This document shows, one piece after another, positions 46,232 to 55,294 of a DNA stretch of 64,000 nucleotides. Position numbers and translations under genes: made by a program. A model generated the notes under the pieces. It was not told the DNA's origin. It searched no databases and saw only the letters and a list, made by a program, of their open reading frames with translations. The stretch's first letter is position 1. Every line of letters starts with the position of its first letter. This stretch comes from Shewanella oneidensis MR-1. Lineage in GTDB: Bacteria; Pseudomonadota; Gammaproteobacteria; Enterobacterales; Shewanellaceae. The stretch covers positions 806,001 to 870,000 of the forward strand of contig NC_004347.2 of assembly GCF_000146165.2 (NCBI RefSeq). The letters are read 5' to 3'.

Positions 46232-46852
46232 TTAGGCAAGCGTGAGATGGGTATGGCAGCGTTTACACAAATAACGGGTTTCACCCCTTAATACTTTATT
46301 ATGGCGGCGAATACCCAGTCGAATTGGGCCGCAGGCACAGCGGTATTCAACGTCTTTTCCCTTAACTGACTGAGTATCGAAATTGTGGGTAGTGTTAGGG
46401 CTTATCTTAAAGAGTTTCAGCATAATCGATTGCCACTCACGGCCATGGGGTTTCGTTTTGCCAAAAATTTGAAAGCACAACAAATGGCTGATCTCGTGGG
46501 GTACGACTTCGGCTAAAAATGCCTCGCTGTTTTCCCGCAGTAACACGGGGTTAAAGCGTAGACGATTTTGCTGCAAATGCGCTGTGCCTGCACTTCGTCC
46601 CCTAAGGGTAAATTGAGTGGTTGGCCGCGGGAAAGCACGTTTGAAATAGGCTTCAGCCTGTTGGTAGCAGTCTTCAATACGTTCAAGGATTTGCTGTTGT
46701 ACCGGTGTGAGTGGTTTGGCGTTGGTTTTAGTCTGGTTGGCAAAACGCGTATTGGGCTTTGACTGGGGATGTTCAGCTGTATTGGTATTGGCGCTTGGAT
46801 TACGGCTAAGTGCGCTGAGTAAAAACTTGGGTAAAGAGCCTTGGGTAAACAT
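46232..46852 (-). CDS. sprT: SprT-family metalloprotease-like protein
   Basis: The 206-aa protein has a SprT domain from about residue 50: zinc motif VPHEISHLLCF, the third ligand region HGREWQSIM, and a C-terminal zinc ribbon (YRCACG ... YLCKRCHTH). The N-terminal 45 residues are Asn/Thr/Lys-rich and longer than in E. coli SprT (about 165 aa), so the true start might be internal. Related SPRTN proteins cleave DNA-protein crosslinks; the bacterial role is unproven. First gene of the sprT-endA-rsmE-gshB run. Confidence 0.88.
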   Translation of the reverse strand: MFTQGSLPKFLLSALSRNPSANTNTAEHPQSKPNTRFANQTKTNAKPLTPVQQQILERIEDCYQQAEAYFKRAFPRPTTQFTLRGRSAGTAHLQQNRLRFNPVLLRENSEAFLAEVVPHEISHLLCFQIFGKTKPHGREWQSIMLKLFKISPNTTHNFDTQSVKGKDVEYRCACGPIRLGIRRHNKVLRGETRYLCKRCHTHLTLA

Positions 46853-46993
46853 AGATTTAGGTGTTAACTCTCTCTTACATGCAACCGTTTGTGATTAGGC
46901 ATTATCCGCTAAAGCACTCGCTCGAATAGCTAGTCAGCAAGCGTTCGCATAATAACGAACGCTTGCTGATTATGCCAGTCTGCGTCGTCATCG

Positions 46994-48151
46994 CTATAGA
47001 CTCGCTGCGGCCTGCATCACCATAGTGCGGATATGTTCGACTATGGCGTGCTCGGTATCGCTGTCATGGCCTTTTACCTTTGGAGTGTGGATATGGCCAA
47101 CTTGTGCGTGGCTATTGAATTTTTGCTGTAACACGATAGCACGATAGGATATTTCATTAGAGAGATAACCGCCACCTGAGCCTTCGACCGAGGTTTCATT
47201 TTGCAGCTCGCTTAATGAACTGGCATTAAACTCACCGCGACCTAGGGTGGTCACCGTGTGGTTATCATTGACTTTCCACTGGCCGTCTTTAAGTTGCATC
47301 GCGGCTACGGGCAGCGAAAACTCGACAAACTCAGGGCCGGCAAAGTCTTTGCCATTGAGTTTGGGGGCAACGGGTGCGGTTTTACTGGCGCCGGTATATA
47401 GATTCTGGTTATCAGGTGCAGCGGCGCTGCGGTTACGCCCAGGGAAGCGTTCAAGGTCAAAGTCGCTACGCCCCATGCTAACCGTAAACACCAATTGGGT
47501 TTTAGGATCGCGATAAACGGGGCTGAGCAGGGATTCGATAATACCTTGGTCGAAATCCTCGAAGCGCACGGGGATCATCGCGGTTTCGATTTGCGCCTTT
47601 TTACCGTTAACATCAAATCGAAAACCGTCGAGGGCGAGGGCGGTTAGACCCGAAGGATTACTTTGGCTGATATCTTTATCGAGGAAGAAAGGGTCGAAGC
47701 CGGTGAGGAAGATTTTAATTTGTACATCGTCACCATATTGAATATCACTAAAACCCCGTGATGCTTTTTCGACGGCGCTGGACAAAATCTGTTGTTGCCA
47801 ATCGGCCATATTAAAATTGGGGTTATGGGTTTTCAGGCTGTTTAGCATAGCGAGTCGCGCCCAGTAGAGAGAGCGGTCGTCAAAATGCCCTGATTGCACA
47901 TCGCGCACTGCTTGTTGCCACAGCCTATGACCTTGGCGGGCGGCAAGTTGGGTCGCATCGCGCTCATTTTTCTGAGCAAATAACTGGGACGCTAAGCCTT
48001 CATCCAACGCTTGATAGCGATTGACCACTTCCGCCATGGTTTTTTCCGCAGTGGCAATGCGAGACACTTCAACATCCCCTAGGAGTTGCACTGCACCTGC
48101 GGTTTGGGCAATTGCGCTGGCAAGGATAAAAACAAGGCTGGGCTTTAACAT
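46994..48151 (-). CDS. peptidase C15 (pyroglutamyl peptidase)-like protein, nucleophile apparently Ser
   Basis: The 385-aa protein has a signal peptide (MLKPSLVFILASAIAQTAGA) and an N-terminal helical extension to about 145. The C-terminal domain resembles pyrrolidone carboxyl peptidase: KIFLTGFDPFFLDKDISQSN corresponds to TGFEPF, and VSMGRSDFDLERF carries the Glu of the triad. HIHTPKV aligns with the catalytic His (FIHVP). Where active Pcp has the nucleophile in a V/L-C-N-H context, this protein reads GGGYLSNEISYR, so Cys seems replaced by Ser. It also has an unusual size (Pcp is about 215 aa) and location (periplasm). Divergent neighbour of blaOXA, as known for OXA-48-type loci in Shewanella. 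Confidence 0.75.
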   Translation of the reverse strand: MLKPSLVFILASAIAQTAGAVQLLGDVEVSRIATAEKTMAEVVNRYQALDEGLASQLFAQKNERDATQLAARQGHRLWQQAVRDVQSGHFDDRSLYWARLAMLNSLKTHNPNFNMADWQQQILSSAVEKASRGFSDIQYGDDVQIKIFLTGFDPFFLDKDISQSNPSGLTALALDGFRFDVNGKKAQIETAMIPVRFEDFDQGIIESLLSPVYRDPKTQLVFTVSMGRSDFDLERFPGRNRSAAAPDNQNLYTGASKTAPVAPKLNGKDFAGPEFVEFSLPVAAMQLKDGQWKVNDNHTVTTLGRGEFNASSLSELQNETSVEGSGGGYLSNEISYRAIVLQQKFNSHAQVGHIHTPKVKGHDSDTEHAIVEHIRTMVMQAAASL

Positions 48152-48514
48152 TGGCGTTTCCTTTTTATTAGTTATTTACTGGGAAAAGGCGATGCTCCTA
48201 AGGCGTACTGGATGGCTTTACCCTCGGAAGATATTAGCTTATGCCAAAAAGTGACAAAGGATAGCGTTGAGTATAAGAGTTTACCCATAGGGATTCGAGG
48301 ATCTTATTCCGCTTTTGCATAGTTGGTGTTGATCCAAAGTCATGTTTATTTGTTTGTGTCGCTTTGTGGCAGTGATAATCCTGCTGTATCTGTTTCGAAC
48401 TTGTGCCTTATTTTTGCCACAATTGGTCAGCAGTTTGCTAGGACATGGTGCTTAAGAGAGTGATAATCTTAGTGCTTCATTTATATGGCATATTGCATTA
48501 AGCAAGGGGATATT
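48152..48514. other. divergent intergenic region, C15-like gene / blaOXA
   Basis: About 360 bp holding promoters for both genes. A -10-like GATAAT at 48462-48467 lies about 48 bp before the blaOXA ATG, without a good -35 at the right spacing. No insertion sequence or IS-borne promoter is present. Confidence 0.4.
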
Positions 48515-49312
48515 ATGCGTGTGTTAGCCTTATCGGCTGTATTAGTGGTGGCATCGATTGTTGGCATGCCGGCGATGGCAAACGAATGGCAGGAAAAACC
48601 GAGTTGGAATACTCATTTTTCGGAACATAAAGCGCAGGGTGTGATAGTGCTTTGGAACGAGAACAAACAGCAAGGATTTACCAATAATCTTAAGCGGGCA
48701 AACCAAGCATTTTTACCCGCATCGACCTTTAAAATCCCCAATAGCTTGATTGCCTTGGATTTAGGTGTCGTGAAGGATGAGCATCAAGTCTTTAAATGGG
48801 ATGGACAGACTCGGGATATCGCGGCGTGGAATCGCGACCATGACTTAATCACTGCGATGAAATACTCGGTCGTGCCCGTGTATCAAGAGTTTGCGCGCCA
48901 AATTGGGCAGGCGCGCATGAGTAAAATGTTGCACGCATTTGATTATGGCAATGAAGATATTTCGGGCAATCTAGACAGCTTTTGGCTCGATGGCGGCATT
49001 CGGATTTCGGCAACGGAGCAAGTCGCATTTCTACGAAAGCTGTATCATAACAAGTTGCATGTATCAGAACGCAGTCAGCGTATCGTCAAGCAAGCCATGC
49101 TTACCGAGGCTAATAGTGACTACATAATCCGCGCTAAAACCGGATACTCGACCAGAATTGAGCCTCAGATCGGTTGGTGGGTCGGTTGGGTTGAACTCGA
49201 TGATAATGTGTGGTTCTTCGCGATGAATATGGATATGCCTACGGCTGATGGTTTAGGGCTACGTCAAGCCATCACTAAAGAAGTGCTTAAACAGGAAAAG
49301 ATAATTCCATAG
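48515..49312 (+). CDS. blaOXA: OXA-48/OXA-54-type class D beta-lactamase
   Basis: The 265-aa protein starts at ATG 48515 (AAGGGGA 4 nt upstream); the frame continues 10 codons upstream but the signal peptide begins here (MRVLALSAVLVVAS...AMA). Class D motifs: STFK with the active Ser and carboxylated Lys, SVV, YGN, FWLDGG and KTG. The beta5-beta6 loop YSTRIEP, which sets carbapenem hydrolysis in OXA-48, is intact. From memory it differs from OXA-48 at about 20 positions, mostly in the first 50 residues, which is in the range of OXA-54, the S. oneidensis enzyme. It looks like a resident, not acquired, gene: no flanking IS, and codon use like its neighbours. Allele assignment needs a database comparison. 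Confidence 0.95.
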   Translation: MRVLALSAVLVVASIVGMPAMANEWQEKPSWNTHFSEHKAQGVIVLWNENKQQGFTNNLKRANQAFLPASTFKIPNSLIALDLGVVKDEHQVFKWDGQTRDIAAWNRDHDLITAMKYSVVPVYQEFARQIGQARMSKMLHAFDYGNEDISGNLDSFWLDGGIRISATEQVAFLRKLYHNKLHVSERSQRIVKQAMLTEANSDYIIRAKTGYSTRIEPQIGWWVGWVELDDNVWFFAMNMDMPTADGLGLRQAITKEVLKQEKIIP

Positions 49313-49362
49313 ATGTGCTTATGTTGCTAACTCGCTGCCATAACGGCTGTAAACATTTATAG

Positions 49363-49410
49363 ACTGATGCACTGATGCACTGATGCACTGATGCACTGAT
49401 GCACTGATAC
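49363..49410. repeat. tandem octamer array, ACTGATGC x 5 plus a variant copy
   Basis: Five perfect ACTGATGC units and a sixth ending AC lie 50 bp downstream of the blaOXA stop, before a terminator. Confidence 0.95.
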
Positions 49411-49440
49411 GTAAGTCCTTAATGCTCAATGCATTAGCGT

Positions 49441-49473
49441 CAAAGGCCTAGCGTAAATTCGCTAGGCCTTTTG
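49441..49473. terminator. bidirectional terminator, blaOXA / lysR
   Basis: AAAGGCCTAGCG-TAAATT-CGCTAGGCCTTTT between convergent genes. Confidence 0.88.
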
Positions 49474-49540
49474 TTATCTCAGGACAACTGACGCTTAAAA
49501 TGACTCAGCAAGTAAACTGCAGGCTGCAGAGTCAAAAGGG

Positions 49541-50452
49541 CTAGCCCATCAAGGATTGCAAGCTTTCTTGACTGCTAAAGCGTTTAACAAAGAAGTCTAA
49601 AAAGGCACTGATATTGGTGGCTAATTGCCTACGACTCGAATACACCCCATAGACTTTAAAGGGTTCCATCGGCCATTCCTGTAAAATTGGGACGAGCTGA
49701 CCATTGGCGAGCTCTGTCTTGCAAGCGGAGTTTGATAGCATTGCAATGCCAAAGTCATCAAGGGCTAATTGCTTGACCATAATGGGGCTATTTACCCTGA
49801 CCTTGCGCTGAAAGCTCACCATGGTTTTGCGGGTGCCTTTGCCTAAGGGCCAAATCGGTGCAGAGCGTGACGTCCCTAACAATATACCACTATGGTCGCT
49901 CAACTCCTTGGGCGTTGCGGGTGTGCCACGCGTTTTTAAATAGCCAGGGCTTGCCACGAGAATTGGTTGGCGTTCAAACAGTAATCTTGCAACAAGATCA
50001 GATGATTGCAGTGGCCCATATTTGATAGCTATGTCATATCCTTCACCCACTAAACCGATATCGTTGTCGGTAAACTGGACATCCAATTCCACATTGGGAT
50101 ATAAACGCATAAATCCGCTACAGAGGTTAGCAATTAATTCTTGGCTAAAAGAGACCGGAATAGCTATCCGTAATGATCCTGACACGTCATCATGGGTGCT
50201 CTCGATAACAGCCTTGGCCGCTTCCACCTCATTGCGAATGGAATCACAGTGTTGATAAAAGAGTGCCCCGACTTGGGTAAGGCTCAGGTTACGGGTGTCG
50301 CGTTGTAACAATCGCACGCCAAGTTCTTCTTCAAGCTGCGCGATTTTGCGACTGATGGTGGATTTTGGGTGGCCGGTTTCACGTGCAGCTTGGGAGAATC
50401 CCTTTGCTCTCACTACGGCTGCAAATAGCATCATACCGTTTAAATCTGGCAT
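49541..50452 (-). CDS. LysR-family regulator next to blaOXA
   Basis: The 303-aa protein has a winged helix at the N-terminus (MMLFAAVVRAKGFSQAARETGHPKSTISRKIAQLEEEL) and a substrate-binding effector domain. The sequence resembles the CrgA/AaeR-like subgroup rather than AmpR. It is convergent with blaOXA and divergent from the acetyl-CoA carboxylase gene, so its natural target is more likely itself or the carboxylase than the beta-lactamase. A lysR fragment travels with blaOXA-48 in Tn1999-type transposons, which fits this being the ancestral order. Confidence 0.88.
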   Translation of the reverse strand: MPDLNGMMLFAAVVRAKGFSQAARETGHPKSTISRKIAQLEEELGVRLLQRDTRNLSLTQVGALFYQHCDSIRNEVEAAKAVIESTHDDVSGSLRIAIPVSFSQELIANLCSGFMRLYPNVELDVQFTDNDIGLVGEGYDIAIKYGPLQSSDLVARLLFERQPILVASPGYLKTRGTPATPKELSDHSGILLGTSRSAPIWPLGKGTRKTMVSFQRKVRVNSPIMVKQLALDDFGIAMLSNSACKTELANGQLVPILQEWPMEPFKVYGVYSSRRQLATNISAFLDFFVKRFSSQESLQSLMG

Positions 50453-50574
50453 GTTTTTCCCACTGTCTCATATTTGGAACATAGCGTCTTATGCAGTTTA
50501 ATGGCATTTGGCAGGATAACAAAGTTATATTTATTGGCTAAAAATTTTCAGAGGCTAAAGCAGAGGATCTTTTG

Positions 50575-53500
50575 ATGACCAGCAATAATCAGCCCAAACA
50601 CATGACTCAAGCCCAAACGCCCGATCCGCTTTTTTTACAGGCCGAGCATTTGGCAAAGGATTTTTCTCTGTTTCCTAAACACAGCAAACAGAGTTTATCA
50701 GAAGAAATTAAAGGTCTTTTAAACGACGATGCCATTCAGGCAAATTTAAAAGACTTGGCATCATTAGATGTCGACGGTTACGTAGCAAAAGTGATCCAGC
50801 CGACCCAAGATAAAGGTCGTCCTGGTGCGAAACGTATCATTGCAGACCTAAAAGGTCGCTTGATCACGGAAACCCACTTGGGCTCTTTCTATAGCGCTGA
50901 GGTCGAGCTGAATTTCGGTTCACGCACTCGTCGTATCGGCTTTATTGCCCAAGAGCGCACAACCGCTAACGGTGCGTGGATGCCTGAGCATCACTATGCG
51001 GCTTGCAAAGCGATTCGTCATTTTGCCGAATTGTCTATGCCTATCGTCTATTTAATCGATACCCCTGGGGCCGATGCAGGCGAAGTGGCCAACAGCCAAA
51101 ACCAAGCACATTCTATTTCTAAGGCGATTGCCGAAAGTGCCAACGTTGACGTGCCTACCGTGGGTATCGTTATCGGTGCGGGTTACTCTGGTGGCGCGAT
51201 TCCATTAGCAGCGGCAAACATCCTGTTATCGCTGCGCGATGGTATTTTCAACACGATCCAGCCACAAGGTCTGCAAAGTATTGCCCGTAAGTACAACTTA
51301 TCTTGGCAAGAATGTGCGAAATCAGTGGGTGTATCACCAGAAGAGCTATATACCTCAGGTTGTATCGACGGAATCATCGATTTCTCACCAGGGGATCGTG
51401 ACGAGCGTCAGCACAATTTACGCCGTGCGATAATCAGTAGTATCGAGGCGGTTGAGCGTGCAGCGGTAAACTTTGTGCGTGAATCAAAAGATTTACGCGA
51501 GCATTATGATCGCAGTTTAGCGCGTTTCCTTAATCCATCTAAAAATCTGATGGCATTAGAGCTAAATGCAGAATTAGCCGTAGCTACTAGCCCAACCAAC
51601 CACCATAACCTGTTTGGTAGTGCCTATCGTTACCTGCGTTATCTAACGCTGCGTAGCCGTATTCATTCGATCTCTCAGGAGCAATACGGACGTTTGTCAC
51701 GTGTCAGTGTGCCTGAGGGGGATCTGTTAGCACGTATCCAGCAGGAGCAAGATCGTGTATTCCAAGCGTGGTTAGCTAGCCCCGATAAGCTGGTTTACGA
51801 TGAAGATCTCAACAAGTTATGGGCGAACTTTATTGCTAAGCGCGATGAAATCTCAACCGAACGTAATATGCTGACACGTTTTATTTTGGGTGAGCCAAAA
51901 GAGAACTATAAAAAAGCGCGTAAGGCACTGTTATTTAACATCAGTTGGTCTTTATATCACCGTTGGAAGAGCAATGCTGCGAACAACTTTAAGGGCTTAA
52001 TTCAGCATCTTGAAAATCTGCCTAAGTCTGTGACTCAAGCAAAGTGGCCTGAGCTAAATCAACTGACAGTGCTTGACGTTGTTGTTAACGATGAGCTGCG
52101 TGAAGACTTTATTTGGCAATGTCATAACATCCTGATCTTTAACTCACTCTACGACAACGTTGTGGGTAGCTTAGCGTCAATCGCGAAAGAAGCCATGATG
52201 TCAAAGAGCTTGTCTCGTAATTCAGTGAACAATCTGCTGCATAAGTCGATTGACCATGCGCTGTCGACTCAAGATACGGCTAACGACAAGGCGAAATTCT
52301 ACAAGTGGCTCAAGTATTTTATGGGCCAATCTAACCGTGCCGATTTACTGGTGCGTGTAGAGCAATGGAAGAGTGTGGGCTTCCCGCAGCTTAACGACAG
52401 TTTATTCGTTATCCTGACTTACTTCTTCGAGCGTTTATTACCTGAATACTTCGACAGTGAAAGCGATCACAGTAAATATACTGGCGCGATTAACCCTGTA
52501 CGTATCGGGCGTCGTAAGGACTTCTGGAACCGCTTGACCATGGGTTATCAGGATCTGTTGATCCAAAAAGTACTACGTGACGAAAAACGTACTGGCAAGA
52601 TGACGTGGGAAAATGTGATTAAGCAATTCTTCACCCATTTCGACGAAATCAATGGCGACAAGATGTCGGCTAACTTGCTCAACTTCCCTGGTTTCCGTCT
52701 ATCAATTGAAGATGCGTTAGATAAAGGTATTCGTCCTTGCGGTCTGATCACTGGTATTGCTGACTTTAAAGAAAAAGGTCAAAAAGTGCGTGTGGGTCTG
52801 GCTGTGTCTAACACTGCATTCCAAGCCGGTGCCTTCGATATGGCCAGTGCCGAGAAGTTTTCTGCGCTGCTGATCGAGTGTGCTAAGCGTAAGCTACCAG
52901 TGGTTTGCTTTATCAGCTCAGGCGGTATGCAAACCAAAGAAGGTGCCGCGGCACTGTTCTCCATGGCGGTAGTGAACGACCGTATCACCCGTTTTATCCG
53001 TGATAACGAATTGCCTGTACTGATGTTTGGTTTTGGTGACTGTACCGGTGGTGCGCAGGCGAGTTTTGTGACTCACCCATTAGTGCAAACTTACTATCTG
53101 TCTGGTACTAACATGCCATTCGCAGGTCAAATGGTGGTTCCTGCGTACTTACCATCGACGTCGACACTGTCGAATTACCTGTCGAAAGTACCTGGCGCAA
53201 TGGCCGGCCTAGTCCATAACCCATTTAGCGAAAACTTAGACAATCAATTGGCGAGCATCGATCCATTGATGCCAATGCCGACGGCTAAGATTAATGAGGT
53301 TATCATTAACGCCTTGTCAACACTGGTTGTAGAAGCGCCAGCTGAAGAAGAGGAAATTGTACAAAACGATCCGCGTAAGCTGATGAAACCAATCAATAAA
53401 GTATTGGTTCATGCCCGTGGTTGTACCGCTGTTAAGTTGATCCGTAAAGCGCATGATAACAATATCAACGTAGTATTGGTGGCGTCAGATCCTGATATGA

Positions 53501-55128
53501 CCGCCGTACCTGCGGATATGTTGAAAGAGTCTGACAAGCTAGTCTGTTTAGGTGGTAACACCTCTGACGAAAGTTACCTGAACGCATACTCAGTACTCAA
53601 AGTGGCTGAATATGAGCAAGTTGATGCACTGCACCCAGGTATCGGCTTCCTGTCTGAAAGCCCGCAATTTGCGGCATTGTGTGTCAACAATGGCGTTAAC
53701 TTTGTTGGCCCTAGCGTACATTCAATGACGACTATGGGTAACAAGTCGAACGCAATTAAGACATCACAAGCGCAAAACGTGCCAGTGGTACCAGGTTCAC
53801 ACGGTATTTTGACTAACGCTGAGCAAGCGGTAAACGTAGCTAGTGAAATTGGTTACCCAGTACTACTCAAAGCGGTACAAGGCGGTGGTGGTAAAGGTAT
53901 CCAGGTCGTTAAACGTCCTGAGGATATGATTGGTTTATTCCAAAAAACGGCTACCGAAGCGGCTGCTGCTTTTGGTAACGGCGATTTGTACTTAGAAAAA
54001 TATGTCACTTCACTGCGTCATATCGAAGTGCAGTTACTGCGCGACAAGTTTGGTCACGCTAAGGTTCTTGGTTTACGTGACTGTTCTGTACAACGTAACA
54101 ACCAGAAAGTCGTTGAGGAATCTGGCTCAACCATGCTGCCAGATGAACTGAAAAAACAAGTGCTGGCTTACACCCGTGCCTTAGGTGATGCGACCGATTA
54201 CATGGGCGCAGGTACTGTTGAGTTCATCTACAACTTAGACGCAAACGAAGTGTACTTCATGGAAATGAACACCCGTCTGCAGGTAGAGCATCCAGTAACT
54301 GAAGCGACTTCTGGTATCGATATTGTGAGCGCACAATTTGATATCGCAGCGGGTCGTTCAATCGAGCACTTAGAGCCGAAAGAAATCGGTTATGCGATGG
54401 AAGTGCGTGTAACGGCTGAAAAAGCGGCACTCGACAGCCATGGCGTACTTCAGTTGATCCCTAATCCTGGCAAGATCACCGAATGTGTATTCCCTGATCA
54501 TCCAGATGTGGAAATCATCTCGATTGCCGCACCGGGTAAAGAAGTATCACCTTATTACGACAGCTTAATCGCTCAGGTGATTATGCGCGGTGAAAACCGT
54601 GAAGACGTTATCGCGAAACTTCATGCTTACCTCGACAGCGTAGTGCTTAAAGGTATCGCGACTAACATTCCATTGCTGAAACTGATCTTAAGCGATGGCA
54701 CCTTCAAAGAAGGCGTATACGATACTAACTACCTGCCACGCTTTATGGCTGAGCTAGACATTCCAGCGCTGATCGCTGAAATGGAAGCCGCTGCCGAAAC
54801 TGTTGGTGTGGATACTGAGTCGCTCCGTGTGGGTGAAAGTAACGAACTGAAAGTATTAGCCCAAGGCGCAGGTATCTTCTATACCTCTCCAGCGCCAGGC
54901 GAACCTGATTTCGTGAAAGAAGGTGATATCGTTACTGCTGAACAAACGCTTGCCTTAACTGAAGCGATGAAGATGTTCTCGCAGGTTAACTTAGCCGGCT
55001 TCAACCGCCAAGGCGCAGTACTCTATCCAGAAGATAAGAAGTACCGCATTGAGCGTATTCTGAACAGCAATGGTCAGCAAGTATCGCAAGGTGACTTACT
55101 CTTCGTCGTATCGCCAGTTGAAGATTAA
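50575..55128 (+). CDS. single-chain acetyl-CoA carboxylase (AccA-AccD-AccC-AccB order)
   Basis: The 1517-aa protein starts at ATG 50575 (AGAGGA 8 nt upstream). Residues about 80-280 are an AccA-like carboxyltransferase half (YLIDTPGADAGEV, VIGAGYSGGAIPLA, IQPQGLQSI). About 330-700 is a helical region with no known match. About 715-905 is an AccD-like half (FISSGGMQTKEGAAALFSMA, FGDCTGGAQASF) lacking the usual zinc ribbon. About 940-1385 is biotin carboxylase (KAVQGGGGKGIQVV, EKYVTSLRHIEVQ, NTRLQVEHPVTE). About 1435-1517 is a biotinyl domain with EAMKM (Lys near 1463) and an insertion in its second half. It would make malonyl-CoA or carboxylate a related acyl-CoA. The order differs from eukaryotic ACC (BC-BCCP-CT). 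Codon use is strongly biased, suggesting good expression. Monocistronic, divergent from lysR. Confidence 0.9.
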   Translation: MTSNNQPKHMTQAQTPDPLFLQAEHLAKDFSLFPKHSKQSLSEEIKGLLNDDAIQANLKDLASLDVDGYVAKVIQPTQDKGRPGAKRIIADLKGRLITETHLGSFYSAEVELNFGSRTRRIGFIAQERTTANGAWMPEHHYAACKAIRHFAELSMPIVYLIDTPGADAGEVANSQNQAHSISKAIAESANVDVPTVGIVIGAGYSGGAIPLAAANILLSLRDGIFNTIQPQGLQSIARKYNLSWQECAKSVGVSPEELYTSGCIDGIIDFSPGDRDERQHNLRRAIISSIEAVERAAVNFVRESKDLREHYDRSLARFLNPSKNLMALELNAELAVATSPTNHHNLFGSAYRYLRYLTLRSRIHSISQEQYGRLSRVSVPEGDLLARIQQEQDRVFQAWLASPDKLVYDEDLNKLWANFIAKRDEISTERNMLTRFILGEPKENYKKARKALLFNISWSLYHRWKSNAANNFKGLIQHLENLPKSVTQAKWPELNQLTVLDVVVNDELREDFIWQCHNILIFNSLYDNVVGSLASIAKEAMMSKSLSRNSVNNLLHKSIDHALSTQDTANDKAKFYKWLKYFMGQSNRADLLVRVEQWKSVGFPQLNDSLFVILTYFFERLLPEYFDSESDHSKYTGAINPVRIGRRKDFWNRLTMGYQDLLIQKVLRDEKRTGKMTWENVIKQFFTHFDEINGDKMSANLLNFPGFRLSIEDALDKGIRPCGLITGIADFKEKGQKVRVGLAVSNTAFQAGAFDMASAEKFSALLIECAKRKLPVVCFISSGGMQTKEGAAALFSMAVVNDRITRFIRDNELPVLMFGFGDCTGGAQASFVTHPLVQTYYLSGTNMPFAGQMVVPAYLPSTSTLSNYLSKVPGAMAGLVHNPFSENLDNQLASIDPLMPMPTAKINEVIINALSTLVVEAPAEEEEIVQNDPRKLMKPINKVLVHARGCTAVKLIRKAHDNNINVVLVASDPDMTAVPADMLKESDKLVCLGGNTSDESYLNAYSVLKVAEYEQVDALHPGIGFLSESPQFAALCVNNGVNFVGPSVHSMTTMGNKSNAIKTSQAQNVPVVPGSHGILTNAEQAVNVASEIGYPVLLKAVQGGGGKGIQVVKRPEDMIGLFQKTATEAAAAFGNGDLYLEKYVTSLRHIEVQLLRDKFGHAKVLGLRDCSVQRNNQKVVEESGSTMLPDELKKQVLAYTRALGDATDYMGAGTVEFIYNLDANEVYFMEMNTRLQVEHPVTEATSGIDIVSAQFDIAAGRSIEHLEPKEIGYAMEVRVTAEKAALDSHGVLQLIPNPGKITECVFPDHPDVEIISIAAPGKEVSPYYDSLIAQVIMRGENREDVIAKLHAYLDSVVLKGIATNIPLLKLILSDGTFKEGVYDTNYLPRFMAELDIPALIAEMEAAAETVGVDTESLRVGESNELKVLAQGAGIFYTSPAPGEPDFVKEGDIVTAEQTLALTEAMKMFSQVNLAGFNRQGAVLYPEDKKYRIERILNSNGQQVSQGDLLFVVSPVED

Positions 55129-55155
55129 TCTTGCATAAGCAGATTAACTAATTGA

Positions 55156-55187
55156 AATACCCGCCAATTCGGCGGGTATTTTTTTAT
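55156..55187 (+). terminator. terminator after the carboxylase gene
   Basis: AATACCCGCC-AATT-CGGCGGGTATTTTTTTA, 28 bp after the stop. Confidence 0.9.
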
Positions 55188-55294
55188 CGTGAGAAGTAGA
55201 GTCTTCGAAATTTGAACCCAATGGTTAATGTTGGTGTATTGGTATTATCTCAATATCGTGTATACACTTTTTACCTAGGTCTGCGAATAATGGA

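Noticed and set aside
48152..50574. Genomic island or transposon around blaOXA
   Set aside because: No IS, integrase, inverted repeats or attachment site were found; gene order and composition look native.
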